DNA from: a bacterium | GTDB lineage: Bacteria > Chloroflexota > Dormibacteria > Aeolococcales > Bog-877 | Assembly: GCA_021809895.1 (NCBI GenBank) | Contig: JAJZJU010000004.1 | Coordinates: 1-51,253, forward strand | Reading direction: 5' to 3' | Length of the DNA stretch: 51,253 nucleotides | In this document: positions 36,420-44,004 of the stretch, one piece after another | Numbering within the stretch: the first letter of the stretch is position 1 | Layout: each line of letters starts with the position of its first letter | Position numbers and translations under genes: made by a program | Notes under the pieces: generated by a model | Told to the model about the DNA's origin: nothing | The model's database searches: none | Seen by the model: the letters and a program-made list of their open reading frames with translations, nothing else

Positions 36420-36593
36420 AAGCCCAGGCAGGCTGCTGTGGCGATTGGGCGAAGACAGATTCAAGGCGATAGCCAAGCCCGACGTGCCCGCCGGTAAGTC
36501 TCTCCAGGAGGCGGTGCGCCGCACGGCCGACCCTCCCACCGGCGATTACGCAAGGTACATGAGTGAGCTCAGGGAGGAATGGGCGCCCTGGTG
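36420..36593 (+). pseudogene. VapB-type antitoxin remnant
   Basis: One plus-strand frame reads AIAKPDVPAGKSLQEAVRR and ends YMSELREEW, which looks like the C-terminal half of an antitoxin ending next to the start of the toxin frame at 36579. The N-terminal DNA-binding part and a start codon are not recognisable. Seen together with the broken PIN gene it is best read as a decayed vapBC. Weak on its own. Confidence 0.35.
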
Positions 36594-36951
36594 GCGCTGG
36601 ACGCCAGCGTCCTCATCGCCCACTTCGACTCAGGCGATACGGATCACAAGCGCGCTTCGACTGTCATCGCGGGGCTCAGCCGGGAGCCGCTCAGGGCCGG
36701 CCCGACAACCTCACGGAGGTGCTGGCCAGGGTCGGCTCCGCACGGTCGGCTGGAGCAGGCTGCGCCCGCAACGCGTCCTCGTCGTGGTCGCCATTCAACA
36801 CCCGCCCCACCCAGCGGCGCTGGCTCATTGCGCTGCCGGTCCAAGCGGTCCACGCCTCCCGGCAAGGGCGCATGCGCTCCCCGTGGGCTGGCGCCGCTCC
36901 GACACCTTCACCACTACCTATGACCGGCTGCGCCTGCCCTCAGTCCCCTGA
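36579..36951 (+). pseudogene. Degenerate PIN-domain (VapC-like) toxin
   Basis: ATG 36579 opens ALVALDASVLIAHFDSGD, the first strand and catalytic Asp of a PIN-domain RNase. The frame then loses similarity, and pieces reappear in the other two frames: NLTEVLARVGSA around 36703-36738, then a final LPARAHALPVGWRRSDTF and TTTYDRLR around 36855-36940. At least two frameshifts are needed to restore it, so it should be inactive. It sits downstream of an antitoxin-like fragment at the border of a region with four intact toxin-antitoxin pairs. Confidence 0.5.
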
Positions 36952-37302
36952 AAAGCTCCACCCACTCGCCTGTCGCTTCGCCCGTCCTTGCGTCCCGATC
37001 TGCAGCGGGCTCTGGCCCGCCTTCATGTCCGCTGCTGACAACCCTTCGTGGCCACCCGCGGCCAGGTTCTCACGCCCTTCGCCCCCAGCCCTGGTCGCAC
37101 TCCAGGGCAGTTTCCCGTCCCCCACCCAAGGCGCATCCGAACACCCCCAACACCGGACCGCCAGCCGCCCTCGCTCCTTACTCACTCATCCGTCCAGCGC
37201 CGACCTGGAACTGGACGCCGTTGGCCGGCCCCAGACAACCAAGCACGGAGTGTGCTAGGCTCCACCTACCTGTAATGCGGTGAACGCTTGTGGAGTTGAC
37301 AT
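36952..37302. other. Non-coding stretch upstream of the GH25-like gene
   Basis: No credible gene. TGTAAT at 37271-37276 is a possible -10 box for the gene at 37303, but the -35 position is poor. GTGGAG at 37289-37294 is a usable ribosome site for that gene. Confidence 0.35.
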
Positions 37303-38181
37303 ATGGCCGGAGCTTACAGCGTGGGCGTTCTTGGGCGGCATCGGTGGTTGCGGCCAGGTGCGGCCAGCGTCCTAGCGCTAGCGGCAATGGTCGCCTTCGG
37401 GCTGATGCCGGTGTCAGCGACTACCACAAACCCGTTCCCTAGCTCTAGCACGGGGATCGACGTCTCTTACCCCAATTGCGGCAAGCCTTTGCCATCGTCG
37501 TCGTCGACCTTCGCCATCGTCGGAGTCACCGATGGCCGCCCCTTCACCACCTACAAGTGCCTGTCCGGGCTGTGGAAGAGCGCTCCGCTTACGGTTATAG
37601 GTCCTGAGTCATACCAACCTTCAGCCTACTTCAACACTGGGTACTCCGGTGCCTACGGCAGAGACATCAATGTGCAAGCTTGCGGGAACCCCGGGGGTTC
37701 GGGGTTCAATCCGGGTCTGACCGGTCACGCGCAGAAGCAGGCGGATCAAGCCTGGGAGATCGGCTGCAGCGAGGCGTCCTACGCGTACGCCACCCTTGCC
37801 AAGGCAGCCACCACACAGCCGTTCATGTTGTTCGCGGACATTGAAACCGGGAACAGCTGGTCGAGCAATGTGACACTTAATCAGTACGCCATCGATGGCA
37901 TCAGCTGGGGGATGGCCCACACGGGCTCCACCACCAGCAATAGCTGGGGTATCTACTCCTCCCGGTCCATGTGGACGACGATCACTGGGTCCGCGAAGTG
38001 GTCGCCAACCACGACAACCAAATCAACCACGCCAGCCGTTACGGCGAACTGGGTTACCGGCTTGGAAGGTGGCTGCCCGAACTCCTCAACAGGCTCAGTG
38101 TTCGACACAGCTGTCTCCACTTGGCTGTCGCAGGTGACTACTGGTTCGATCGACACGGACAAACTCTGCAACGTGAGCTGA
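37303..38181 (+). CDS. Secreted GH25-like (DUF1906-type) TIM-barrel protein
   Basis: A 292-residue exported protein. The signal peptide (ASVLALAAMVAFGLMPVSA, about residues 23-41) is followed by a glycoside-hydrolase-25-like fold: GIDVSYPNCG (about 49), FAIVGVTDGRPF (about 67), FADIETGNSWSS (about 184) with the Asp-x-Glu pair, and SWGIYSSRSMW. Several Cys should form disulfides outside the cell. Relatives in actinobacteria are annotated as lysozyme-like or hypothetical; muramidase activity is an inference. Base composition is visibly lower in G+C than the flanking envelope genes, in keeping with the accessory setting. A strong hairpin follows 15 nt after the stop. Confidence 0.78.
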   Translation: MAGAYSVGVLGRHRWLRPGAASVLALAAMVAFGLMPVSATTTNPFPSSSTGIDVSYPNCGKPLPSSSSTFAIVGVTDGRPFTTYKCLSGLWKSAPLTVIGPESYQPSAYFNTGYSGAYGRDINVQACGNPGGSGFNPGLTGHAQKQADQAWEIGCSEASYAYATLAKAATTQPFMLFADIETGNSWSSNVTLNQYAIDGISWGMAHTGSTTSNSWGIYSSRSMWTTITGSAKWSPTTTTKSTTPAVTANWVTGLEGGCPNSSTGSVFDTAVSTWLSQVTTGSIDTDKLCNVS

Positions 38182-38195
38182 CTGGGAGTATCCCG

Positions 38196-38233
38196 CAACC
38201 CCTGGCCGTCGCGGCCTCGCTGGCCAGGGGTTG
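38196..38233 (+). terminator. Terminator-like hairpin after the GH25-like gene
   Basis: CAACCCCTGGCC (38196-38207) pairs perfectly with GGCCAGGGGTTG (38222-38233) around a 14-nt loop, starting 15 nt after the stop codon. No T-run follows, so termination would rely on the strong 12-bp stem alone. Confidence 0.6.
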
Positions 38234-38693
38234 TGCTGCTGCCGCAAGGCGGGTGAATCGGAATGGCGCTTGGGTTCGACCTTTTCCGCCCCGGAGGGAC
38301 ACCTCTACGTACGAGCCGCTACACGGGTGCGCAACTGGTTGAGTCGGCGACGTCTGGCCCGGAGAGGAGGGCGCCCCGAGGAAGCTAAGTGCCTTCGTGG
38401 CTGAGGGATGGGGCTCAAACAGCCCCGCCCTCAGTTCGCGGGTCCTTTCCTGGTAGGGTACGTACCTGCCGAGCTGTCCCTATCTACGTCCGTGCCGATG
38501 ATGGGCTCACCCGTGGGGCAGGGCCGCAGCTCAAGGGCGGCCTGATTCGCCGCCTGGAGCCGGGGACTTACGGCAGCCATCCCAGCATCGACCCACAGTC
38601 CAGGCCCGTCAGCGCCTCTGTCTCGCCGCCGCACCCGGGAGCCGTTGCCAAGCCGGAGACGCGCGGCCGGGTGGCTCGGAGCCATTTCCAGGG
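38234..38693. other. Intergenic region with a second hairpin
   Basis: No coding sequence recognised. CTGAGGG-AT-GGGGCT (38401-38415) pairs with AGCCCC-G-CCCTCAG (38421-38434) around CAAAC, a 13-bp stem with a small internal bulge. GGTACGTACC at 38457-38466 is a perfect palindrome. The hairpin could end minus-strand transcripts from the vapBC pair or belong to a small RNA. Confidence 0.4.
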
Positions 38694-39110
38694 TTAGATC
38701 GCAACGGCCCAGTCGGTCCAAGCGAGGCCGTCAACTCTGGCGAACTCGCGCGCGTTAGCGGTGACCACGGTCGCACCGCGGTTAACTGCCTGGCCCGCAA
38801 TCAAGACGTCGTACGCTCCTATCGGTGTTCCCGCGGACTCCAGGACAGCGCGGACCTCGCCAGCCGCGCGCGCGTCGCCATCGTCGAATGGCAGCACCTC
38901 GACCGGGCCAGCCAGGAAGACCGCAATCCGATAAGCATTGGCCTCTTGACGCAAGCTCTTGGCGACCCCGTACTGGAGCTCGAAGGTGACGATTGACGAC
39001 ACGGCTAGTCGGTCACCTCCGACAACCGCCTCCTGAAAGCGGCTGCGGACCGAAAGCGGGTGGCCGTTGATGAGTGCTATGCAAACGTTCGTGTCGAGCA
39101 GGTACTGCAC
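38694..39110 (-). CDS. vapC: VapC-type PIN-domain ribonuclease toxin
   Basis: A 138-residue PIN-domain endoribonuclease. Catalytic acids are visible in YLLDTNVCIALI (Asp near residue 6), VTFELQYGVAKS (Glu near 44) and IGAYDVLIAGQAV (Asp near 100), followed by VTANAREFARVDGL. It belongs to the group resembling VapC of enteric MvpA/VapBC systems that cut initiator tRNA; the target here is unknown. The GTG start lies immediately after the TGA of the antitoxin gene (TGAGTG), so toxin translation depends on antitoxin translation. Confidence 0.9.
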   Translation of the reverse strand: MQYLLDTNVCIALINGHPLSVRSRFQEAVVGGDRLAVSSIVTFELQYGVAKSLRQEANAYRIAVFLAGPVEVLPFDDGDARAAGEVRAVLESAGTPIGAYDVLIAGQAVNRGATVVTANAREFARVDGLAWTDWAVAI

Positions 39111-39353
39111 TCAGAGAGCATCCCGCACCGGCGTCACCGGCTGGGAGCGCCCCTCGACCATGAACGGCTCAGGCGCAGCCGCGTCCATCTCGTCAAACCA
39201 CTCGAGAGCACTGGCCATGACCGGAAGGAGCAGGACCCCTCGCCCCACCCGCCGAATCTCTACGCGGTCCCCATCGAACCGATACTCCTGAGGCAGCCGT
39301 ACCGCCTGGCTGCGTCCGTTCCAGAACAATTTGGCGACAGTGACCTTGGCCAT
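39111..39353 (-). CDS. vapB: VapB-type antitoxin (AbrB/SpoVT fold)
   Basis: An 80-residue antitoxin. The N-terminal swapped-hairpin DNA-binding domain is recognisable from KLFWNGRSQAVRLPQEYRF (about residues 8-26), the hallmark of this VapB group. The C-terminal half (EWFDEMDAAAPEPFM) is acidic and should wrap the PIN toxin. AAGGAG stands 8 nt before ATG 39353. A -10-like TATACT on this strand at 39386-39391 fits a promoter about 35 nt upstream, and a GTATATAC palindrome overlaps it. Confidence 0.9.
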   Translation of the reverse strand: MAKVTVAKLFWNGRSQAVRLPQEYRFDGDRVEIRRVGRGVLLLPVMASALEWFDEMDAAAPEPFMVEGRSQPVTPVRDAL

Positions 39354-39385
39354 GGCTGGTCTCCTTCGAGCTCGTATCGATCAAC

Positions 39386-39394
39386 AGTATATAC
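39386..39394 (-). promoter_or_regulatory. Candidate -10 box and palindrome of vapBC
   Basis: On the minus strand TATACT matches the sigma-70 -10 consensus in five of six positions, 33 nt before the vapB start. It overlaps the 8-bp palindrome GTATATAC (39387-39394), where the VapBC complex might bind. The -35 region is not clear. Confidence 0.45.
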
Positions 39395-39399
39395 CGCCC

Positions 39400-39923
39400 C
39401 ATGACCGTCCGATCACACTGGCCTGGCGGGACTCTGGATCAGACCGCGGTCTGGGGTCGCCACCGAACTCTCGGGGTCGAGGCGTTCCGTTGGGAGCAGA
39501 GTGCCTTCTCAGGCACGACCCACCGTGATCCCAGGTGGAACGAGGTCTTCCCATCGCCTCCAGCCGCCCGAGGGAGTCGATCCCGGATTCCGCAACAGGG
39601 ATGACGGCTTGAAACAGAAAGCGCCCACGGGATGCGGAAAAGAGGCAGGACGCCAGGCGCAGGCGTAGTGCCTAGGCCGAGCTTCGGTCGGTCGGGTAGC
39701 TCGGCAAAGTTGGCCTCCCGGGCGAGCAACCACAGGCTCCGAGGGCAATAGATTGCCCGACCGGGGCTACCGGCTCATGTCCCTGACGACCCCGGTCGTG
39801 GGCCCGGCGGGACTTCCATCATGCAAGAGGGGGTGGGTCCGCAGCCCAAAGGGACGAACTGGACGGCTCTGAAGCGGATAAAGGGTGGGGCCCAGGCCGC
39901 ACCAAGGAGGGACGAAGACCGCG
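39400..39923. other. Intergenic region before the integrase
   Basis: No gene supported on either strand. AAGGAGGG at about 39904-39911 provides the ribosome site of the integrase. No direct repeats marking an attachment site could be picked out by eye. Confidence 0.35.
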
Positions 39924-41408
39924 GTGCCCGAGGGGAGCGACCTGACCACCCCACTGTCGACCCCACTGCGCCGAGCCCGCTATGCCAACGGTCCTCCGGT
40001 TCGCCGCCTCGGCGGACGTCGACAGGCGGATGAAGCGTTCGAGCTCCTGATCGGCCGCTTCACGGAGCACCTCACAGAGAATGAATACCGCTCGGCCGCC
40101 ACCGGCCACACCTACGCCAAGTGGGCCCGGAACTACCATCAGTGGCTGCAGTCGGCATATCCGAACCTCCCCATCGAGGCCGCATCCTCCGACCAGCTGC
40201 GAGAGTTCCTCGCCTTCAAGCGACGCCAGATGGTGAAGGCGAGCACGCTGACCACGATCCTGCATTCGCTCCGCAGCTTCTATTCGTTCACTCTCGCCGG
40301 AGATGCCGACCATCCCAATCCAACTCTGGGGGTCAGGCCACCCAGGGTGATCGCCCCTGCGATCGATCCCTACTCAGAGCAGGAGGTCCGCCACATCCTC
40401 GCCCTCGCGCAGAGGTACGAGCACTCCCCTGATCTGCGCCGCTGGGTGGGCTACGTGGCGCTCACCCTTCTGGCCGGCACGGGCATCCGCAACGGTGAAC
40501 TGCTGGGTCTGCAAACCGCCGATGTGGATCTGGTGCGCCACCGACTCAGGGTGGTCGGCAAGGGCTCCAAGCCGCGCACCGTCCCCTTCGGCCCGGCCAC
40601 AGCTATGGTGCTCGCCACATATCTGGAGGACCTCCGTCCCCGCCTGCCCAAGTCCCCCTACTTCATGGCGAATCCACGCTCCCTGCGCCAGGGACCGTTC
40701 TGGGGCCGGCTGGAACCCAACGCGCTGGTCAGCCTGGTGCGCGACCTGCTGGCCGAGTCCGGGATCCCGGGACGGCACTTCCCGCACCGCTTCCGCCACA
40801 GCTTCGCCAGCAACGCCCTCCGCGAGGCGGGCAACATCGAGGTCGTGCGGGAACTCCTCGGGCACACCAACATCACGACCACCGGACGCTACCTGCACGC
40901 GACGATGGCGGACAAGCACCAAACCGCCGACGGAATCGACTTCGCCGCCGTCTCCGATCCGATGTCGCCCCCGCCTGCGACCCAGCCCGAAGCGGCCCCG
41001 GAGCGCGGCCCGGCACCCGCGTCGAGTCCGAGGGTGCCCGCCCCACGCCAGGAGGGCCCCGCCTCCCTCTCAGTTCCCTTGCTCTCCAATCTGGGGGAGG
41101 AGGCCGTGGCCAGAGCACTCCAGTGCGCCCGGCTGCTGCCCGCAGGAACCCTCTCCCGGCTTACCTCGCACCAGCTTGCGGAGGCCGCCGTCGGGACGCT
41201 GAAGGCCGCCTCCATCGACAGCGATTTGCTCGAGGCGGCCGCAGCGCTGGTCCTCTCCAGGGCCAACCACGTCCCGGTACCGCTGGCGCCCCTGCTGAAG
41301 GTTCACGGGCCAGAGGCGCTGACGGCAATCGACCGGGCCGGCGCCACCTTGGAACTCCTCGCCGGCGGCGAGGACGCAGCCGGCCGGCCAGCCACGCTGC
41401 AGCCGTGA
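39924..41408 (+). CDS. Tyrosine recombinase/integrase with C-terminal extension
   Basis: A 494-residue XerC/D-type recombinase. The SAM-like core-binding domain spans about residues 35-130. The catalytic domain carries Arg in AGTGIRNGELLGL (about 190), Lys in VVGKGSKPRT (about 213), the His-x-x-Arg box PHRFRHSFASNAL (about 288), His in LLGHTNITTTGRYLHAT (about 312) and the nucleophile Tyr in GRYLH. All catalytic residues are present. Beyond the usual end at about 340 lies a Pro/Ala-rich linker and an Ala/Leu-rich helical domain of roughly 100 residues that XerC/D lack. GTG 39924 is preceded by AAGGAGGG. Probably moves the surrounding toxin-antitoxin-rich island; it could also be a chromosomal recombinase. 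Confidence 0.88.
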   Translation: MPEGSDLTTPLSTPLRRARYANGPPVRRLGGRRQADEAFELLIGRFTEHLTENEYRSAATGHTYAKWARNYHQWLQSAYPNLPIEAASSDQLREFLAFKRRQMVKASTLTTILHSLRSFYSFTLAGDADHPNPTLGVRPPRVIAPAIDPYSEQEVRHILALAQRYEHSPDLRRWVGYVALTLLAGTGIRNGELLGLQTADVDLVRHRLRVVGKGSKPRTVPFGPATAMVLATYLEDLRPRLPKSPYFMANPRSLRQGPFWGRLEPNALVSLVRDLLAESGIPGRHFPHRFRHSFASNALREAGNIEVVRELLGHTNITTTGRYLHATMADKHQTADGIDFAAVSDPMSPPPATQPEAAPERGPAPASSPRVPAPRQEGPASLSVPLLSNLGEEAVARALQCARLLPAGTLSRLTSHQLAEAAVGTLKAASIDSDLLEAAAALVLSRANHVPVPLAPLLKVHGPEALTAIDRAGATLELLAGGEDAAGRPATLQP

Positions 41409-41640
41409 CTCTGCCCGATCTCAAGGGTGGCCGAGGGCAGATGCCGGACCGGGAGCGCACCTGCGCATTCCGGTGAGAACGACCGGCTGTTCCGGCTGAA
41501 AGCGGCCAGCTGAGCGGGTAGCCGCCCGGGCGCGGGCGCGGGCGGGGGCGGTGCCTCCAAGAAAAAGAGAGGCACGAAGCTTTCCTGTCAGGTGTCGAAA
41601 CCAAGACAGGAGGAGCCCCGTGTCCAGGAGGAGATTACCC
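41409..41640. other. Gap between integrase and IS21 fragment
   Basis: Very G+C-rich, with a simple GGGCGCGGGC-type stretch around 41527-41552. TGTCAGGTGTCGAAACC at 41586-41602 could be an insertion-sequence end next to the istA fragment, but the matching end was not found. Confidence 0.3.
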
Positions 41641-41850
41641 ATGCGGAAGATCGGTGAGGCGTGGCGGCTTCAGTCCCGGAGTCTGAGCCGGCGGGAGATC
41701 AGTCAGAGCACCGGAGTGAGCAAGACCACGGTTGGGGAGTACCTGGCCCATGCCCAGGCGGCTGGCATCGGCTGGCCGCTTCCGAAGGGGATGGATGACA
41801 GCGCCCTGGAGGTGAAGCTGTTCCTCACGCCGAACTCGCCGCTGCGGTGA
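41641..41850 (+). pseudogene. istA: IS21-family transposase istA, N-terminal fragment
   Basis: Seventy residues from ATG 41641 (AGGAGG 8 nt upstream) match the start of IstA: MRKIGEAWRLQSRSLSRREI is the helix-turn-helix, continuing STGVSKTTVGEYLAHAQAAG and GIGWPLPKGMDDSALEVKLF. The frame stops at 41850, whereas IstA is normally about 400-500 residues long. No DDE catalytic core or istB helper ATPase follows, so the element was truncated by deletion and cannot transpose. Confidence 0.75.
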
Positions 41851-42171
41851 AGCAGGCCCAGTGCCGCTTCACATAGACCATGCGCCAGCACCATGTAACT
41901 GTCTATAGGCCCCCGTCTTATCGACAGGTAAGTGCCCATGAGCCATCCTCATTTGTCGGCCAGACGCCGTACCGTCCCGATGCGAGAGGACGAGAAGATC
42001 GACCGGCGATTCCCCGCAGCATGATCCGGGGGCGCGGTTAGCCGGTCATCCGGAAGACGAACTCGAAATCACCGTCTTGGTGGAGGACCACTACGTCGCG
42101 GCTCTTGGTGAGCACCGCTACGAGCGCGTCGCTCAACCAGAGCGCAAGGGACAGGCATCGGGCGACCGTGG
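41851..42171. other. Non-coding stretch after the istA fragment
   Basis: No gene supported and no continuation of the IS21 element in any frame. Probably the deletion scar of the element. Confidence 0.35.
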
Positions 42172-42645
42172 TTAGGCACGGCGAGTCGAGCGGGGTGCGC
42201 GTCCAGGTTTGAAATCGGTCCTGCCGAAGGGATTGACCACCTGCACGGTGCCGTAGAGGCGCCCGTGCTGGAAATCCTCGGAGAGTAGTTCTGCAAGCCC
42301 GAAGCGCTCCGCGTAAGCCCACATGTGCGCGTCGAACCACGAGAGCTGGTACGCCGCAGCCCCTCGGAGTGCTACCCGCAGAAGCTCCTCGTCAGGGAAG
42401 AGCACGTCGAACTGGCTCAGCAGCTCCTCGGCCTCTCGCCGGGCATCGTGAGGATCCATGAGCGACCCCGCACCACCGATTGGTCGAGTGACCGCAGCAA
42501 CGAACTCCACGATGGCCTGGTGGGGCAGGTAGATAGTTCCCTCAGCCGCCCCCGCCCGCAACAGCTCCGTGGCTACCCGCTGCTTCTCAGGAAAGCGTCC
42601 GTCGAAGCGGTAGACGAGCACGTTGGTGTCAACCAGCGACGCCAC
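42172..42645 (-). CDS. vapC: PIN-domain ribonuclease toxin (VapC-like)
   Basis: A 157-residue PIN-domain protein. Catalytic acids appear in SLVDTNVLVYRFDG (Asp near residue 6), HQAIVEFVAAV (Glu near 48) and LSWFDAHMWAYAERFG (Asp near 108), with LLSEDFQHG near the end. The C-terminal 20 residues are basic. The GTG start at 42645 lies inside the end of the antitoxin gene (17-nt overlap), so translation is coupled. Target RNA unknown. Confidence 0.87.
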   Translation of the reverse strand: MASLVDTNVLVYRFDGRFPEKQRVATELLRAGAAEGTIYLPHQAIVEFVAAVTRPIGGAGSLMDPHDARREAEELLSQFDVLFPDEELLRVALRGAAAYQLSWFDAHMWAYAERFGLAELLSEDFQHGRLYGTVQVVNPFGRTDFKPGRAPRSTRRA

Positions 42646-42916
42646 GGTCGTAGAGCTCCTCGCGCTGCCACCCCCTGTCCAAGGCCACCCTGCCCTCCTG
42701 CCTTAAGGAGTCGCGGGCACGTTGGCGTTCGGTGGCACGATCGAACAGATCGACGCGGTACCTCCGATCCGGGACGCGCCCGCTCTTCCCCTGAGGCACG
42801 ACTCGGATCGCCTCTCCGGCGGGGAGCCAGTCGATCACCCCTCCGGGCTCGATCCCATAGCGCTGCGCTATCGCCTTGGGGACTGTCACCTGCAGCTTGC
42901 TGGTCACCCTTGTCAC
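42629..42916 (-). CDS. AbrB/MazE-fold antitoxin
   Basis: About 95 residues. The N-terminal DNA-binding hairpin RVTSKLQVTVPKAIAQRYGI (about residues 3-22) is a clear AbrB-type domain, followed by GGVIDWLPAGEAIRVVP. The C-terminal half is strongly charged (DRATERQRARDSLRQEGR) and should neutralise the PIN toxin. Two in-frame GTG codons, 42916 and 42907, are possible starts; the second has AAGG at better spacing. The frame extends to 43087 but without similarity. The start region overlaps an inverted repeat that is probably its own operator. Confidence 0.85.
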   Translation of the reverse strand: MTRVTSKLQVTVPKAIAQRYGIEPGGVIDWLPAGEAIRVVPQGKSGRVPDRRYRVDLFDRATERQRARDSLRQEGRVALDRGWQREELYDRGVAG

Positions 42917-42949
42917 ATCCTTACTGTAACAAGGATGTCTCTCGAGAGA
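42915..42949. promoter_or_regulatory. Two adjacent palindromes, candidate operator of the divergent toxin-antitoxin pairs
   Basis: ACATCCTT (42915-42922) and AAGGATGT (42931-42938) are perfect inverted arms around 8 nt, and TTACTGTAA (42921-42929) is an inner palindrome. Directly next to it lies the perfect 12-bp palindrome TCTCTCGAGAGA (42938-42949). TACAGT on the minus strand (42928-42923) is a possible -10 box. The position at the antitoxin start fits autorepression by the antitoxin-toxin complex. Confidence 0.55.
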
Positions 42950-43107
42950 ACTCGGACCGGTCCCACCACACCAGCGGTGAGGGTGCGGCCCAGGCTGGAG
43001 CGGCCTGGGGGGCCCGTCAATCCACAACTGAGCACATCGATGCAGAGGGCCTTGGCACCGGCGACCGAGGTACAGAAAGGTGACCATAGGATGGTAGACT
43101 TCTGCCG

Positions 43108-43371
43108 GTGAGCTTGAACATCAAGAACCCCGAAGCGGCCGCCCTGGCGCGGCAGCTGGCCGCCGCGACCGGCGAGAGTCTGACCCGTGCCGTGACCGTG
43201 GCCGTCCGCGACCGCCTGATGCGGGTGCGTGCGGAGAAGGAGGTCGTAGCGGCCGAACGAGCCGACCGCATGCGCGCAATCGCCAGCGACGCTGCCGGGC
43301 GATGGGTCGAGCCTTGGCGCAGTGCCGACCACGGTGACGTGCTCTACGATGAGGCCGGGCTGCCGCGTTGA
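43108..43371 (+). CDS. vapB: VapB-type antitoxin (Rv0623-like family)
   Basis: An 87-residue antitoxin opening SLNIKNPEAAALARQLAAAT, then GESLTRAVTVAVRDRL, the ribbon-helix-helix type signature of the Rv0623-like antitoxins of mycobacteria and related bacteria. The C-terminal end WRSADHGDVLYDEAGLPR is the conserved toxin-binding tail. GTG 43108 is the start; a short inverted repeat ACCAT-AGG-ATGGT (43083-43095) lies just before it. The stop overlaps the toxin start. It is divergent from the AbrB-type pair at 42629. Confidence 0.92.
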   Translation: MSLNIKNPEAAALARQLAAATGESLTRAVTVAVRDRLMRVRAEKEVVAAERADRMRAIASDAAGRWVEPWRSADHGDVLYDEAGLPR

Positions 43372-43784
43372 TCGTCGACACGTCGGCGATCGTCGCCATA
43401 TTGCGCGGCGAGTCGGATGCCGATCGCTACATCGAAGCCATCAGCCTGGTGGCCGAGCCGCTGATGTCGGCGGGAACCTACCTCGAGACGGCCATCGTGG
43501 TGGACGCGAACGGCGACCCCGTGCTCAGCCGGCGGCTCGACGATCTGCTGGCCACGGCACGGGTCCAGGTCGAGCCGGTCACCAAGATGCACGCAGAGAT
43601 CGCTCGCCAGGCCTACCGTGACTTCGGTAAGGGGAGCGGTCACCCGGCTGGGCTCAACCTTGGGGACTGCTTCGCCTATGCGCTGGCCCGTGCCTCCGGC
43701 CAGCCGTTGCTGTTCAAGGGCGACGACTTCAGGAAGACGGACATCGCGTCCGTTCTCGATGGCAGCACTGCGCGCCCGGACTGA
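43368..43784 (+). CDS. vapC: VapC-type PIN-domain ribonuclease toxin
   Basis: A 138-residue PIN-domain RNase. Catalytic acids: MIVDTSAIVAILRGE (Asp near residue 4), AGTYLETAIVVDA (Glu near 40), LNLGDCFAYALA (Asp near 99), and KGDDFRKTDI near the end, the usual layout of the mycobacterial-type VapC group. Translation starts at TTG 43368, overlapping the antitoxin TGA by 4 nt. All acidic residues are intact, so it should be active. A short G+C hairpin follows the stop. Confidence 0.92.
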   Translation: MIVDTSAIVAILRGESDADRYIEAISLVAEPLMSAGTYLETAIVVDANGDPVLSRRLDDLLATARVQVEPVTKMHAEIARQAYRDFGKGSGHPAGLNLGDCFAYALARASGQPLLFKGDDFRKTDIASVLDGSTARPD

Positions 43785-43785
43785 A

Positions 43786-43802
43786 GGGGCCCGGTCGGCC
43801 CC
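43786..43802 (+). terminator. Short hairpin after vapC
   Basis: GGGGCC (43786-43791) pairs with GGCCCC (43797-43802) around CGGTC, immediately after the vapC stop. The stem is only 6 bp and no T-run follows, so it is a weak terminator candidate. Confidence 0.35.
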
Positions 43803-44004
43803 GCGTTAACCAACGCTGATCACGGACCGAGCCCGCTCGACCGTGCTCCTGCCTGGCCAAGCGCTCGCCAGCTTCCAGTCGATTCCCGTCCTTCGTCGCC
43901 CGCGCCGACGCGTTACCATCTCCGGCTGCAACGCCGAAGTGTCTTGGGCGACACTCCACCCACCCGACGATCTGCTCCATAGCCCTGCAAGTGAGGGAGG
44001 TCTC

